A stretch of DNA of 8,077 nucleotides from an uncultured Prevotella sp. GTDB lineage: Bacteria > Bacteroidota > Bacteroidia > Bacteroidales > Bacteroidaceae. A program made the translations under genes and the position numbers. Below are positions 1 through 7,700 of this stretch, piece after piece. The DNA lies in the NCBI GenBank assembly GCA_945827565.1, contig CALZNR010000048.1, forward strand, positions 1 to 8,077, read 5' to 3'. The notes below the pieces were generated by a model. The model was given only the letters and a program-made list of their open reading frames with translations. It made no database searches and was not told the DNA's origin. Position 1 is the first letter of the stretch; each line of letters opens with the position of its first letter.

Positions 1-1357
1 TTTTGTTTTTCCACCATTCATGGAATGACTGTTTTGCAAAGACGGGCAGCTCTCGCCCTTCTCCCCAGCCATTCAGACTGTTGTATATGGCAAACCGTGG
101 GGCATGGTTGGCCCAAGGTGCAAACTTGAGGGCGGTGCGATAGAGTGAGGGATGGTCGAAAAGCACCTTCATACCATTGCTCATTGCTTTTTTCATGCAG
201 TCGGCCTTGCCCAAAGAGTCAAGCTCCTGTCGCCAGCGATAAATCTGTTCAGAAAGGTTCACCTTGGCTGGGCACACGTTATCGCACGAGCAGCAGAGCG
301 AGCAGGCACTCACATTGTCGGTATATTTTTTCTTGTTGCGCAACATTCCCAGATTGATGCCTATAGGACCGGGGATAAAATAGGTGTAGGAATAGCCTCC
401 GGAACGGCGATATACCGGGCACGTGTTCATACAGGCACCACAGCGGATGCACTTGAGCGACTCCCAGTGCTCTGCATTGGCAATGATGTCGCTTCTGCCG
501 TTGTCCACCAGAATGATGTGCATCTCAGCACCCGGTCTGGCTTTCCTGAAATGCGAAGTAAAGGTGGTGGTGGGCTGACCTGTGCCACAGCGGCATAGCA
601 AACGCTGGAACACTGCCAAGGAACGGTAGTCGGGTACAATCTTCTCCAATCCCATGGCTGCAATGTGCAATTTGGGCATAGAGGTGCTCATGTCGGCATT
701 GCCCTCGTTGGTGCATACCACGATGTCGCCTGTGGCAGCCACTCCAAAGTTGGCTCCTGTCATGCCTGCTCCTGCGGTCATAAACTCGTTGCGCAGGCTC
801 ATGCGTGCGCAGTAGGTGAGGTAGGTGGGGTCGTAGTTGCCTGGCTCTGACTTCAGTTTGTCTTCAAACAGGTGTCCCACTTCCTCTTGGGTGATATGGA
901 TGGCAGGCATCACGATGTGGCTGGGCTTGGAGTGCATCAGTTGGATGATGCGTTCTCCTAAGTCGGTTTCCACCACATCGATACCGTGCTGCTCCAAATA
1001 GGGGTTCATCTCACATTCCTCGGTGAGCATCGACTTGCTCTTTACCATCTTTTTCACTCCATGTTCCTTCAGTATGGCAAGTACGGTGGCGTTGAACTCT
1101 TCTGCATCCTTTGCCCAGTGCACTATGACGCCGTTTTTCTCGGCATTGCTGGCAAACTGTTCCAGATACTCGTCTAAGTGGGTGATGGTGTGCTTCTTGA
1201 TGTTGCTGGCTGTTTCTCTCAGCTGCTCCCATTCATCCAGTCCTTTGGCTTGTATGTCTCTTTTGGTGCGTACCGACCAGAATGTCTCATCGTGCCATGC
1301 TGCTTTCTGACTGTTCTTCTGGAACTCGGCAGCGGCTTTACTGTGTAATGTGCTCAT
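1..1357 (-). CDS. lutB: LutB, L-lactate oxidation iron-sulfur protein (C-terminal end cut by window edge)
   Basis: Cytoplasmic iron-sulfur subunit of the LutABC complex, which oxidises L-lactate to pyruvate. The frame is open from the ATG at 1357 to the window edge, giving 452 codons that end in ...EWWKNK; family members usually run to about 460-480 residues, so only a few residues are missing. A LUD-type domain fills the first ~280 residues, with a TGANFG...ATGD stretch at about 200-211. Two ferredoxin-like cysteine sets follow: C303-x2-C306-x2-C309-x3-C313-P and C352-x2-C355-x2-C358-x3-C362-P. They should bind two [4Fe-4S] clusters. An additional cysteine, C356, sits inside the second set. 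The C-terminal ~85 residues match the LutB C-terminal region. The start overlaps the lutA stop by four bases (ATGA), so translation is probably coupled. lutC would be expected next, outside the window. The family call is firm from motifs; the substrate is inferred from family and neighbour. Confidence 0.93.
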   Translation of the reverse strand, partial: MSTLHSKAAAEFQKNSQKAAWHDETFWSVRTKRDIQAKGLDEWEQLRETASNIKKHTITHLDEYLEQFASNAEKNGVIVHWAKDAEEFNATVLAILKEHGVKKMVKSKSMLTEECEMNPYLEQHGIDVVETDLGERIIQLMHSKPSHIVMPAIHITQEEVGHLFEDKLKSEPGNYDPTYLTYCARMSLRNEFMTAGAGMTGANFGVAATGDIVVCTNEGNADMSTSMPKLHIAAMGLEKIVPDYRSLAVFQRLLCRCGTGQPTTTFTSHFRKARPGAEMHIILVDNGRSDIIANAEHWESLKCIRCGACMNTCPVYRRSGGYSYTYFIPGPIGINLGMLRNKKKYTDNVSACSLCCSCDNVCPAKVNLSEQIYRWRQELDSLGKADCMKKAMSNGMKVLFDHPSLYRTALKFAPWANHAPRFAIYNSLNGWGEGRELPVFAKQSFHEWWKNK

Positions 1358-2091
1358 AATCCTGCGGAAAGAATCTGTACTACGTGAATAAACTGTATGG
1401 GCATTTGCTCGCGCTTTGCCACACCCTGCATGTGCATCAGGCACGAGGAGTCGGGTCCGGTGATAAATTCTGCACCCGTTGCCATGTGGCGCTTCAATTT
1501 GTCCTTGCCCATCTGCACAGATACGGCAGGCTCTTCTATAGAGAACATGCCGCCAAAGCCACAGCACTCATCGGGGCGCTCGGGCTCTTTCACCGTGATA
1601 CCTTCTACCAGTTGTAGCAGGTCTTTTATCTTGGAATACATGGGGATGTTGCGCTCGCTGGGCGATGAAAGTCCCAGTTCACGCACGCCGTGGCAAGAGT
1701 TATGCACACTGACCACATGGGGAAATTTGCCCGGCAGGGAGGTCACCTTGAGTACATCGTGCAGAAACTCCACCACATCCATCACCCTCTTGGCGGCACT
1801 GCACTCTTGCTTGCCGTGCAGCAGGTGGGGATGGTGCAACTTGACAAAGGCCGCACAACTGGCAGATGGTGCCACCACATAGTCGAATGGTTTGAACATC
1901 TCGTCAAAATCGGCGGCCATCTTCTGGGCTTTTGTTTGAAAACCAGCATTGGCCATAGGTTGCCCGCAGCAGGTCTGGTTCATTGGATAATCCACCTCCA
2001 GTCCTAAATGGGTAAGTAGCTTATAGGTGGCAATCCCCACCTCGGGATAGATGGCATCCACGTAGCAGGGAACAAATAGTCCTATTTTCAT
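1354..2091 (-). CDS. lutA: LutA, L-lactate oxidation iron-sulfur protein with two CCG domains
   Basis: 245 residues, close to the ~240 of characterised LutA. It is a cytoplasmic subunit of the LutABC L-lactate oxidation system and belongs to the CCG (heterodisulfide reductase/GlpC-like) family. Two cysteine-rich repeats are visible. The first has C9 (FVPCYVD), C41-C42-G (TCCGQP) and C79 (PSASC). The second has C133 (NSCHG), C176-C177-G (ECCGFGG) and C217 (PDSSC). These are the expected iron-sulfur ligands, all present. The start is the ATG at 2091, which gives the canonical short N-terminus MKIGLFVPC. The leader is A/T-rich (AATATAGAAAAG) with no strong Shine-Dalgarno, normal for Bacteroidota. 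It lies 27 bases downstream of the SGNH hydrolase gene and overlaps lutB by four bases, so it is probably transcribed from the promoter at 3554-3585 or from an internal one I could not see. A glycolate oxidase or GlpC-type iron-sulfur subunit is a less likely reading, given the adjacent LutB. Confidence 0.93.
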   Translation of the reverse strand: MKIGLFVPCYVDAIYPEVGIATYKLLTHLGLEVDYPMNQTCCGQPMANAGFQTKAQKMAADFDEMFKPFDYVVAPSASCAAFVKLHHPHLLHGKQECSAAKRVMDVVEFLHDVLKVTSLPGKFPHVVSVHNSCHGVRELGLSSPSERNIPMYSKIKDLLQLVEGITVKEPERPDECCGFGGMFSIEEPAVSVQMGKDKLKRHMATGAEFITGPDSSCLMHMQGVAKREQMPIQFIHVVQILSAGL

Positions 2092-2118
2092 CTTTTCTAT
2101 ATTGTGTGTGTTTATTTA

Positions 2119-2928
2119 TCAGAAATTGCAGGGCAGGGCAAGCAGTTGGTACATCAGCGTCTTTGCCATTCGCTCGTGTCCCTTGTCGTTGGGGTGCAGG
2201 CGGTCGGTATTGGCATCTTTAAAGAATGTGGCATGCTCGTCCATCAGGGGAAACAAGCCACAGGTGGCATTGAGGTCTATCACTGGCACGGCCCAGATGT
2301 TTCCAGCCTCCTTTACAGCCTCTACATAGGCGTCTAAATACTCTCCGCAGCGGTTCATATATTCTTCGGTGCACTGCCAGTTCTTGGCATTGGCATAGAA
2401 GCCCGAGCGGTGAATGGGGGTGAGCAGCACAATCTGCTTGTTGGGAAACATTCGCTTCACCTTGTCCAATGCAATGTTGATACGACCGCGGTAGGTGGCA
2501 TCGTTCATCTCAGGCTGTCGTTTCATGCGTGTCTCTATGCGCTTCTCGTAGCCATGTCCATACTCCACATTTTCGGCTGTTTCTGTAAACCATCTGCCCA
2601 GGGGCACCGCATTGTTGTAATCATTGGTGCCCATCAGTATCAAGATAGCATCCACCTCGTCGCCATGTTCTTTCTTCAGCAGGTCGGCTTGGCGTGGAAT
2701 GTCGTTCCACTGTCTGCCACTGACGCCGTAAACGTATGGCGTGATGCCCAGCCAGTTGTGCAGAAATCCCCAGTATTTTGTTACTGATGCCTTGTTGCGA
2801 GGGTCGGTGATGGAGTCGCCAAAATAGGCCACTCGTTTTCCCTTCCAAGGATGGGTAAATACGGTTTGTGTGATGGCAGGCATGCAGAGTAGCAGTGCTG
2901 CCATAAGGAGTAGGATATTTTTTTTCAT
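2119..2928 (-). CDS. Exported SGNH/GDSL-family hydrolase (probable esterase)
   Basis: 269 residues. The N-terminus (MKKN followed by a hydrophobic stretch to about residue 19) is a signal peptide. C15 lies in LLLC, which is not a good lipobox, so a soluble periplasmic or secreted protein is more likely than a lipoprotein. SGNH blocks are in order: block I YFGDSITD with nucleophile S39; block II around YGVSG (68-71); block III G100-T-N102-D103; block V D242-R-L-H245, the acid/base pair. All four signature residues are present, so it should be active. In Bacteroidota such proteins are often esterases removing acetyl or other acyl groups from carbohydrates, but the substrate cannot be read here. 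The ATG overlaps the stop of the upstream acetyltransferase gene (ATGA), implying coupled translation, and lutA follows after 27 bases. An esterase in a lactate operon has no obvious metabolic link. Confidence 0.88.
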   Translation of the reverse strand: MKKNILLLMAALLLCMPAITQTVFTHPWKGKRVAYFGDSITDPRNKASVTKYWGFLHNWLGITPYVYGVSGRQWNDIPRQADLLKKEHGDEVDAILILMGTNDYNNAVPLGRWFTETAENVEYGHGYEKRIETRMKRQPEMNDATYRGRINIALDKVKRMFPNKQIVLLTPIHRSGFYANAKNWQCTEEYMNRCGEYLDAYVEAVKEAGNIWAVPVIDLNATCGLFPLMDEHATFFKDANTDRLHPNDKGHERMAKTLMYQLLALPCNF

Positions 2929-3500
2929 CGTTGTAAGTGTTTCATGTCGTGTCCACCCCAGCGGTTGGTGCCCACCTGCTTGAATCCGCAGCGCAGATAC
3001 AGTTGCTCTGCCCGTGGGTTGCCCGTATCTACCAACAGTCCCAAAGGACCTGCGCCCATCTGCTGCGCCTTTTCAGCGGTGGCATTCAGCAGAGCCGTTG
3101 CAATCCCTTGTCCCTGTGCAGAGTGATGCACAGCTAAAGAGTCGAGATACAGTTCCCCTGCAGCGGTCTCGTCTGCCATCCCATCCAGTTGTTTCCCGAA
3201 GGTGTTTCTTACAGCATCAATAAACTGCTGGCGCAGGGAGTGCAGTAGTGCGCCGTCGTAGCTCACGCTCACGCCGATGACCTGGTCGAGGCTATCTACT
3301 GCGCAGAGTGCATTTTGGTAACTGTATTGGGTGTCGGTACGTTCCACCAATTGTTGCATCATTTGTGCAAACTCCTCAATGCTGTGTCCGGGTCCGCAGA
3401 AATACAGGCAACATTCGGGTGTCATGGCCTGGATAATCAGTTGGGTGATGACGGCGGCGTCTTCTTTCTTTCCAGGTCTTATTGTGTAGGATGATGGCAT
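2925..3500 (-). CDS. GNAT-family N-acetyltransferase
   Basis: 191 residues, cytoplasmic, no signal peptide. The GNAT fold is supported by an N-terminal beta strand and helix (YTIRPGKKEDAAVITQLI), by the acetyl-CoA-binding motif A with its preceding strand (LDSLAVHH, then Q129-G-Q-G-I-A134), and by a C-terminal motif B-like stretch (LLVDTGNPRAEQLYLRCGF, 155-173). It should transfer an acetyl group from acetyl-CoA to an amine; the acceptor (small molecule, peptide or protein) cannot be told from sequence. It is the first gene of the leftward group, starting about 50 bases downstream of the promoter at 3554-3585, and its stop overlaps the start of the SGNH hydrolase gene by four bases. The ATG at 3500 was chosen because it gives the standard GNAT N-terminus directly before the first strand. 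Confidence 0.87.
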   Translation of the reverse strand: MPSSYTIRPGKKEDAAVITQLIIQAMTPECCLYFCGPGHSIEEFAQMMQQLVERTDTQYSYQNALCAVDSLDQVIGVSVSYDGALLHSLRQQFIDAVRNTFGKQLDGMADETAAGELYLDSLAVHHSAQGQGIATALLNATAEKAQQMGAGPLGLLVDTGNPRAEQLYLRCGFKQVGTNRWGGHDMKHLQR

Positions 3501-3553
3501 CTTCGGTTTCAGTCAGTAGATCGTTGTGAAATGTAGAAGGTTATTTTCGACTA

Positions 3554-3585
3554 CAAACATACAACCATTTTTCCAATTTGCCAAA
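3554..3585 (-). promoter_or_regulatory. Bacteroidota-type promoter for the GNAT-SGNH-lutAB operon
   Basis: Read on the minus strand, the -33 box TTTG (3585-3582) is followed after exactly 20 bases by the -7 box TATGTTTG (3561-3554). This is a full match to the Bacteroidota housekeeping sigma consensus TTTG-N19-21-TAnnTTTG. Transcription would start near 3547, giving a leader of about 47 bases before the GNAT start at 3500. The -33 box lies inside the palindrome at 3577-3596, so binding of a protein there would be expected to block initiation. No experimental support is available; the call rests on consensus and position. Confidence 0.75.
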
Positions 3586-3596
3586 CCTTTGGCAAA
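3577..3596. promoter_or_regulatory. Perfect palindrome, candidate operator over the -33 box
   Basis: TTTGCCAAA-CC-TTTGGCAAA: two 9-base arms, perfectly complementary, separated by two bases. It covers the -33 element (3582-3585) of the leftward promoter and lies upstream of its transcription start, so it acts as DNA rather than as an RNA hairpin of that transcript. Size and symmetry suit a dimeric helix-turn-helix repressor. The regulator is not encoded in this window. Control of the lactate genes by lactate is an inference only. Confidence 0.6.
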
Positions 3597-3638
3597 CTTT
3601 CTCGCTCTTTGTTCGGCTCAGATGTGTACGGCACTCAC

Positions 3639-3658
3639 TCACCTAAATTCACCTAAAT
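3639..3658. repeat. Tandem 10-bp direct repeat between the divergent promoters
   Basis: TCACCTAAAT occurs twice in immediate succession (3639-3648 and 3649-3658), followed by a partial third match (TTCAC). The 10-base period equals about one DNA turn, so both copies face the same side of the helix. It ends 32 bases upstream of the rightward -33 box, where activator sites are often found. It may equally be a chance duplication. Confidence 0.5.
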
Positions 3659-3690
3659 TTCACTTGTTCAGAAACTTTTGTGCCACATTG

Positions 3691-3723
3691 TTTGTTGAAA
3701 CAGATATTTTTTTCCTACCTTTG
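3691..3723 (+). promoter_or_regulatory. Bacteroidota-type promoter for the BI-1 family gene
   Basis: The -33 box TTTG (3691-3694, with an overlapping TTG at 3695-3697) is followed after 21 bases by the -7 box TACCTTTG (3716-3723), an exact TAnnTTTG match. The predicted start near 3730 leaves a leader of about 97 bases. The leader has no clear riboswitch or strong hairpin, and its last 30 bases are A/T-rich. Confidence 0.78.
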
Positions 3724-3826
3724 CAGGAAATGGACTGAGCGTTCCCCTTCGCCTTTGGCACGATAGTTGCAGCAGGGAATGTGGAGAGAACCATTTGTAT
3801 TTTAACGTTTTATTTATTTTCAACAG

Positions 3827-4552
3827 ATGAACAGATTTGAAATGGAAAATGTGATGGAAAGAAGGGTGTATGCTTCTGCCTCTGCCTCTGCTTTCCCCGT
3901 GCTGATGAGAAAAGTATATGTGTGGATGACTTTGGCACTGGTGATTACGGCTGCCACTGCATACGGCGTGCTCAACAGTCCCGGCGTGTTTGGTGCCATT
4001 GTATCAAACAGGGCCATCTTTTGGGGTATGCTGATAGCGGAGTTTCTGCTTGTCATCGGACTGAGTGCCGCCATCAACCGCATGTCGCTCCTTACTGCCA
4101 CACTGGCGTTCTTGGTCTATTCTGTAGTCAATGGCGCCACGCTTTCGGTGATACTTTATGCCTATACGGCGGTGTCGGTGGCATCGGTGTTCCTCATCAC
4201 TGCAGGCACTTTTGCTGCCATGGCGGTGGTGGGATATACCACTAAGAAAGACCTTACCTCGTGGGGCAAGATGTTTATGTTTGCCATCATTGGCATCATC
4301 ATCGCCTCGTTGGTCAACGTGTTTTTAGTGAAAAGCACTGGCTTCGACCTGCTGATAAGCATTGCTGGTGTTCTTGTGTTTGTGGGACTTACTGCGTATG
4401 ACTCGCAGAAAATCAAGCAGATGCTGATGATGGCACCCGATGCAGGAGAGAACATGCAGAAATTAGCACTGCTGGGAGCCTTGTCGCTCTATCTCGACTT
4501 CATCAACCTGTTCCTGTACCTGCTTCGCATCTTTGGCGGGCGCAAGGACTAA
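3827..4552 (+). CDS. BI-1 (Bax inhibitor-1/TMBIM) family inner-membrane protein, YccA/YbhL-like
   Basis: 241 residues with seven predicted membrane helices, at roughly 31-50, 62-83, 88-110, 116-136, 150-168, 174-191 and 219-235, the normal BI-1 layout and length. The family signature is clear near the C-terminus: GLTAYDSQKIK and LYLDFINLFLYLLRIFGG. D192 and D224 correspond by motif to the paired aspartates that form the pH-sensitive calcium-leak gate in Bacillus subtilis YetJ. Bacterial members are linked to calcium leak and, for YccA, to modulation of the FtsH protease; which applies here cannot be told. The cytoplasmic N-terminus carries an ASASASA run (16-22) from a hexanucleotide repeat. 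The ATG at 3827 was chosen; in-frame ATGs at 3842 and 3854 are possible shorter starts. The gene has its own promoter and is divergent from the lut operon. The next gene starts about 150 bases on, after a hairpin, so it is probably transcribed alone. Confidence 0.93.
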   Translation: MNRFEMENVMERRVYASASASAFPVLMRKVYVWMTLALVITAATAYGVLNSPGVFGAIVSNRAIFWGMLIAEFLLVIGLSAAINRMSLLTATLAFLVYSVVNGATLSVILYAYTAVSVASVFLITAGTFAAMAVVGYTTKKDLTSWGKMFMFAIIGIIIASLVNVFLVKSTGFDLLISIAGVLVFVGLTAYDSQKIKQMLMMAPDAGENMQKLALLGALSLYLDFINLFLYLLRIFGGRKD

Positions 4553-4632
4553 GTACTGTCACTGCGGGGGCTCGGCTGTCCGCAACTTGGCTCAAAAGGG
4601 TTTCTCCCCTCATGGGAGTCCTTCAGAATAAT

Positions 4633-4640
4633 TACCTTTA
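4633..4640 (+). promoter_or_regulatory. Weak candidate -7 box upstream of the pectinase gene
   Basis: TACCTTTA matches TAnnTTTG except for the last base. No TTTG was found 19-21 bases upstream, so only half of the consensus is present. If used, transcription would begin near 4647, placing the hairpin at 4648-4675 at the very 5' end of the pectinase messenger RNA. The absence of a full promoter would also fit a gene depending on an extra activator. Confidence 0.3.
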
Positions 4641-4647
4641 TCGAAAA

Positions 4648-4675
4648 AAGGGGGAAGGCAACCACCTTCCCCCTT
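4648..4675. terminator. Strong hairpin between BI-1 and pectinase genes
   Basis: Arms AAGGGGGAAGG (4648-4658) and CCTTCCCCCTT (4665-4675) form a perfect 11-bp stem with the six-base loop CAACCA. On the plus strand the tract after the stem is poor (CCTAAACC). On the minus strand the stem is followed by six T (plus-strand A run 4644-4649), so as an intrinsic terminator it is better formed for leftward transcription. It may terminate the BI-1 transcript, block antisense transcription, or be a 5' leader hairpin of the pectinase gene. Confidence 0.5.
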
Positions 4676-4704
4676 CCTAAACCTAATACTATCAAAAACT
4701 AAAA

Positions 4705-7700
4705 ATGAAAACTGCTGTTTTTTTTCTTTCTGCTTTCATGTCGCTTTCGCTGTCTGCCGTGGCGCAGTCAGACGTGTTCTCATCTGATACGGTGACGCAC
4801 ACCTCCGAGAATGTGGCACAGTATTTTATGAACTCCACTCCCGATGTGGGTGCCGACAGCTATGTGGGCGGAAAAAAGCGTAACAGCAGGATATGGACCC
4901 GAGGCGTGTTCTATGAAGGACTGCTCAATATCTACAGAGAAAAGCAGCGCACCGATTGGTTGCAGTATGCCATAGACTGGGGAGAGTTTCATCAGTGGCA
5001 AACGTGTAGCGACAGCCAGTTGCATAATGCCGATTTCCTGTGCTGCGGACAGTCGTACATAGATCTGTACTTGATGGATGAAACAAAGTCGGAGAGACTG
5101 GCGCACGTGAAGCAGCGCATCGACGAACTGATGGAAACCAACGACAAGGCCGACTGGTACTGGATAGATGCCATACAGATGGCCATGCCCATCTATGCAC
5201 GGCTGGGCAGTATCACGGGCAATACCGACTATTGGGAGCGCATGTACACCAAATACACCTACACACGCAATCAGCACGGTGGTTCTAAAAAAGGGGGTGG
5301 CAGTCCGCTGTTCAATACCGAAACTGGTCTGTGGTATCGTGATTATCAGTACGACCCACCCTATAAAGACCTTACCGAGACCGATAAGGACTGCTATTGG
5401 AGCAGGGGCAACGGATGGGTATATATGGCGCTGGCAAGGGTGATGCAGTTTACTCCTGACACAGAGGCCCACCGTGCGGAATATGTGGCAGACTTCGTGG
5501 CTATGAGCCAAGGCCTGTTGAACTGCCAGCGTGCCGACGGGTCGTGGAATGTAAGTCTTGCTGCACCTACCAACTATGGCGAGGCAGGCAGTGAGGGACC
5601 AGAGATGACCGGCACCTCGCTCTTTGTGGGTGGTATGGCGTGGGGCATTCGCACCGGACTGCTCGATGAGGCTACCTATCTGCCCGCCGTCAAGAAAGGA
5701 TGGCAGGCAATGAGGCGTGCCGTGCACGATGATACTGGTTTTGTGGGCTACATGCAGGGCACTGGTGCCAAACCCGAAGATGGTGGTGTGATTACCTATA
5801 ACAGCGTTCCCAATTTTGAGGATTTCGGCATTGGTTGCTGGTTGTGGGGAGCCGCCGAGGTGCATGCACTGTGCAAACAGTTAGAGCAAGCTCAGGTGGC
5901 AGCACCTGCGGGAAGCCATGAGTGGAGCGGACTGGTGGGCTTTGCCAACTATAACGATATGCGCAACGGAATCACTGGAGGATATGGAGGTAGTGTGGTA
6001 AGGGTGAACAACCGTACCGACTTTGCACGCTACATCGGCGACAACATCCCCAGAGTGGTGATACTCGAGGGCAAACTGGAGGGCACGGGAGTGAACCGAA
6101 AAAAGGATATCATCTCCGTAGGTTCCAATAAAACCATTGTGGGAGCAGGCACAGATGCCACACTCTATGGCATTGGTCTGGACATCAATGGCAAGGAGAA
6201 TATCATCATCCGCAACCTCACTATCTTTGATGCCGACCCGGATGCCATTGCCTGTCGTGATGCGCACCATGTATGGGTGGATCATTGCGACCTCTCGAGC
6301 GAGCACGATAATACCAAGGAAGACTGGGACGGCCTGCTCGACTTTACCATTGGCAGCAGCTATCTCACAGCTTCTTGGAACAAGTTTCACGACCACGACA
6401 AGGTGTCTGTCTGCAACAGTGGCACCATGCACTATGAAGACAATGGAAAAATAAGGCTCACCTACCATCATAATGCCTTTCAGAGAACCACACAGCGCAA
6501 CCCGCGTGTTGGCTACGGACTGGGACATGTGTTCAACAACTATTATGAAGACATCTCCAGCTATTGCATAGGCACGCACACACAGGCAAAGGTGCTCTCA
6601 GAGAACAACTACTTCTCTGAAAATGCCAACAAGCCTTTCAATCAGATGTATTCTGCCACTGCCCACGATGCATCGCATGGTGAGATAGGAGAGGTGGGTA
6701 GCTACTTTGGCAAGGCACTCGATTCATCCCCCCTCAATCAGCCCACGGGCACCTCGTTTGTTCCCAGTCAGTATTATCAATACGGTCATCTTCTTGACGT
6801 GGCAAGTGCCCTGCCATCGGTGGTGGCCGAGTATGCAGGTCCGAAGGAGGGACTGGAAAAAGAGGCCATCCTTTGGCCAGGCAATGGCGCTTCAGACATC
6901 AGTTGTGATGCCCAGCTGCTTTGGGGACCGTTGGAGAACGTGAAAGAAACAAAGGTGTGGATAGGCGAGACACCTGCCACGCTCACATACAATGCCGAGG
7001 CTTCGAGCAACGGTGCCACTCCCGGAAGAATGGTGTTGCAGCCCGCCACCACCTATTACTGGAAGGTACAAACCATCTTTGAAGACAATTCATCGTGCTT
7101 CACACCCATGTATTCCTTCACCACTGCTGCTGAGGTGGCATCCAGGCCATATCCTGCAGACGGAGAAACCAATGCACCACTGCATGAGGCTGTGGAAGAG
7201 AAAAAGGCGTGCGGACCGATGACGCTGAGATGGCGACCCGCCTTCGATGCCAAGGAGTACAGGGTGTATGTGTCTGAACCCAATGGCTCTGAGGCGATAT
7301 TGTCAGTGGGTTCCACCTCTGCCACTTTTATCAATCCCGGCTATCTGAACTACGGAGCAGACTATGTGTGGCGTGTGGATGTGGTTACCTCTGATGGCAG
7401 AGAACTGAAGGGAGATGAGTGGCATTTCTCATCGCCCGCAGCACTGATGAACGAGGGGAAAACAGAAGCCGAGGATATGGCACGCAGTGCATACGTGTAT
7501 AAGGAGTATTCTGATGGTTCATGGTATCAGTCGTCGGGCAATTATGCCACGGTGGGAGAAGCCGGTCCGGGTTCGCTCACGGGTATATGGAACGGTCCGG
7601 ATGCCACATGCACGCTGAGTCTTACCTATTGGAACGAAACATCGGGTGCTGCTGGCTTCTTCATGTTTGTCAACAACCAGTTGCTCGAATCATGGAATGG

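Larger units (their letters stand above)
3501..3826. promoter_or_regulatory. Divergent intergenic control region
   Basis: 326 bases without a supported gene, lying between two divergently transcribed units. Clearly A/T-richer than the flanking genes. From left to right it contains the leader of the GNAT-SGNH-lutAB operon, its promoter, a palindrome over that promoter's -33 box, a tandem 10-bp repeat, the rightward promoter of the BI-1 gene, and a leader of about 100 bases ending in an A/T-rich run just before the BI-1 start codon. A 70-codon open frame (3526-3738) crosses both promoters and is judged spurious. Confidence 0.8.

Noticed and set aside
152..598. 148-codon plus-strand open frame opposite lutB
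   Set aside because: Its codons are in register with the lutB codons on the other strand, and lutB carries both ferredoxin-like cysteine sets there.
3526..3738. 70-codon plus-strand open frame in the intergenic region
   Set aside because: It runs through both promoters, the palindrome and the tandem repeat, has no recognisable domain and would need transcription from upstream of the lut promoter.
4604..4618. Small hairpin CTCCC/GGGAG after the BI-1 gene as terminator
   Set aside because: Only a five-base stem with no T run; the hairpin at 4648-4675 is far stronger.
4718..4725. Run of eight T in the pectinase signal peptide (similar run of eight at 2918-2925 in the SGNH gene) as a phase-variation switch
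   Set aside because: Short homopolymers are common in Lys- and Phe-rich signal peptides, and nothing else suggests switching.
5287..5297. A6G5 run in the GH105 domain as a programmed frameshift site
   Set aside because: The codons read AAA AAA GGG, not in the register required for a -1 A-AAA-AAG slip, and the frame continues intact.
4780..5865. 361-codon minus-strand open frame inside the pectinase gene
   Set aside because: It is antisense to the strongly supported GH105 domain, its translation shows no family motif, and it reflects codon bias of the real gene.
5881..6579. 232-codon minus-strand open frame opposite the PL1 domain
   Set aside because: Shadow of the lyase coding sequence; the plus-strand frame carries all PL1 motifs.
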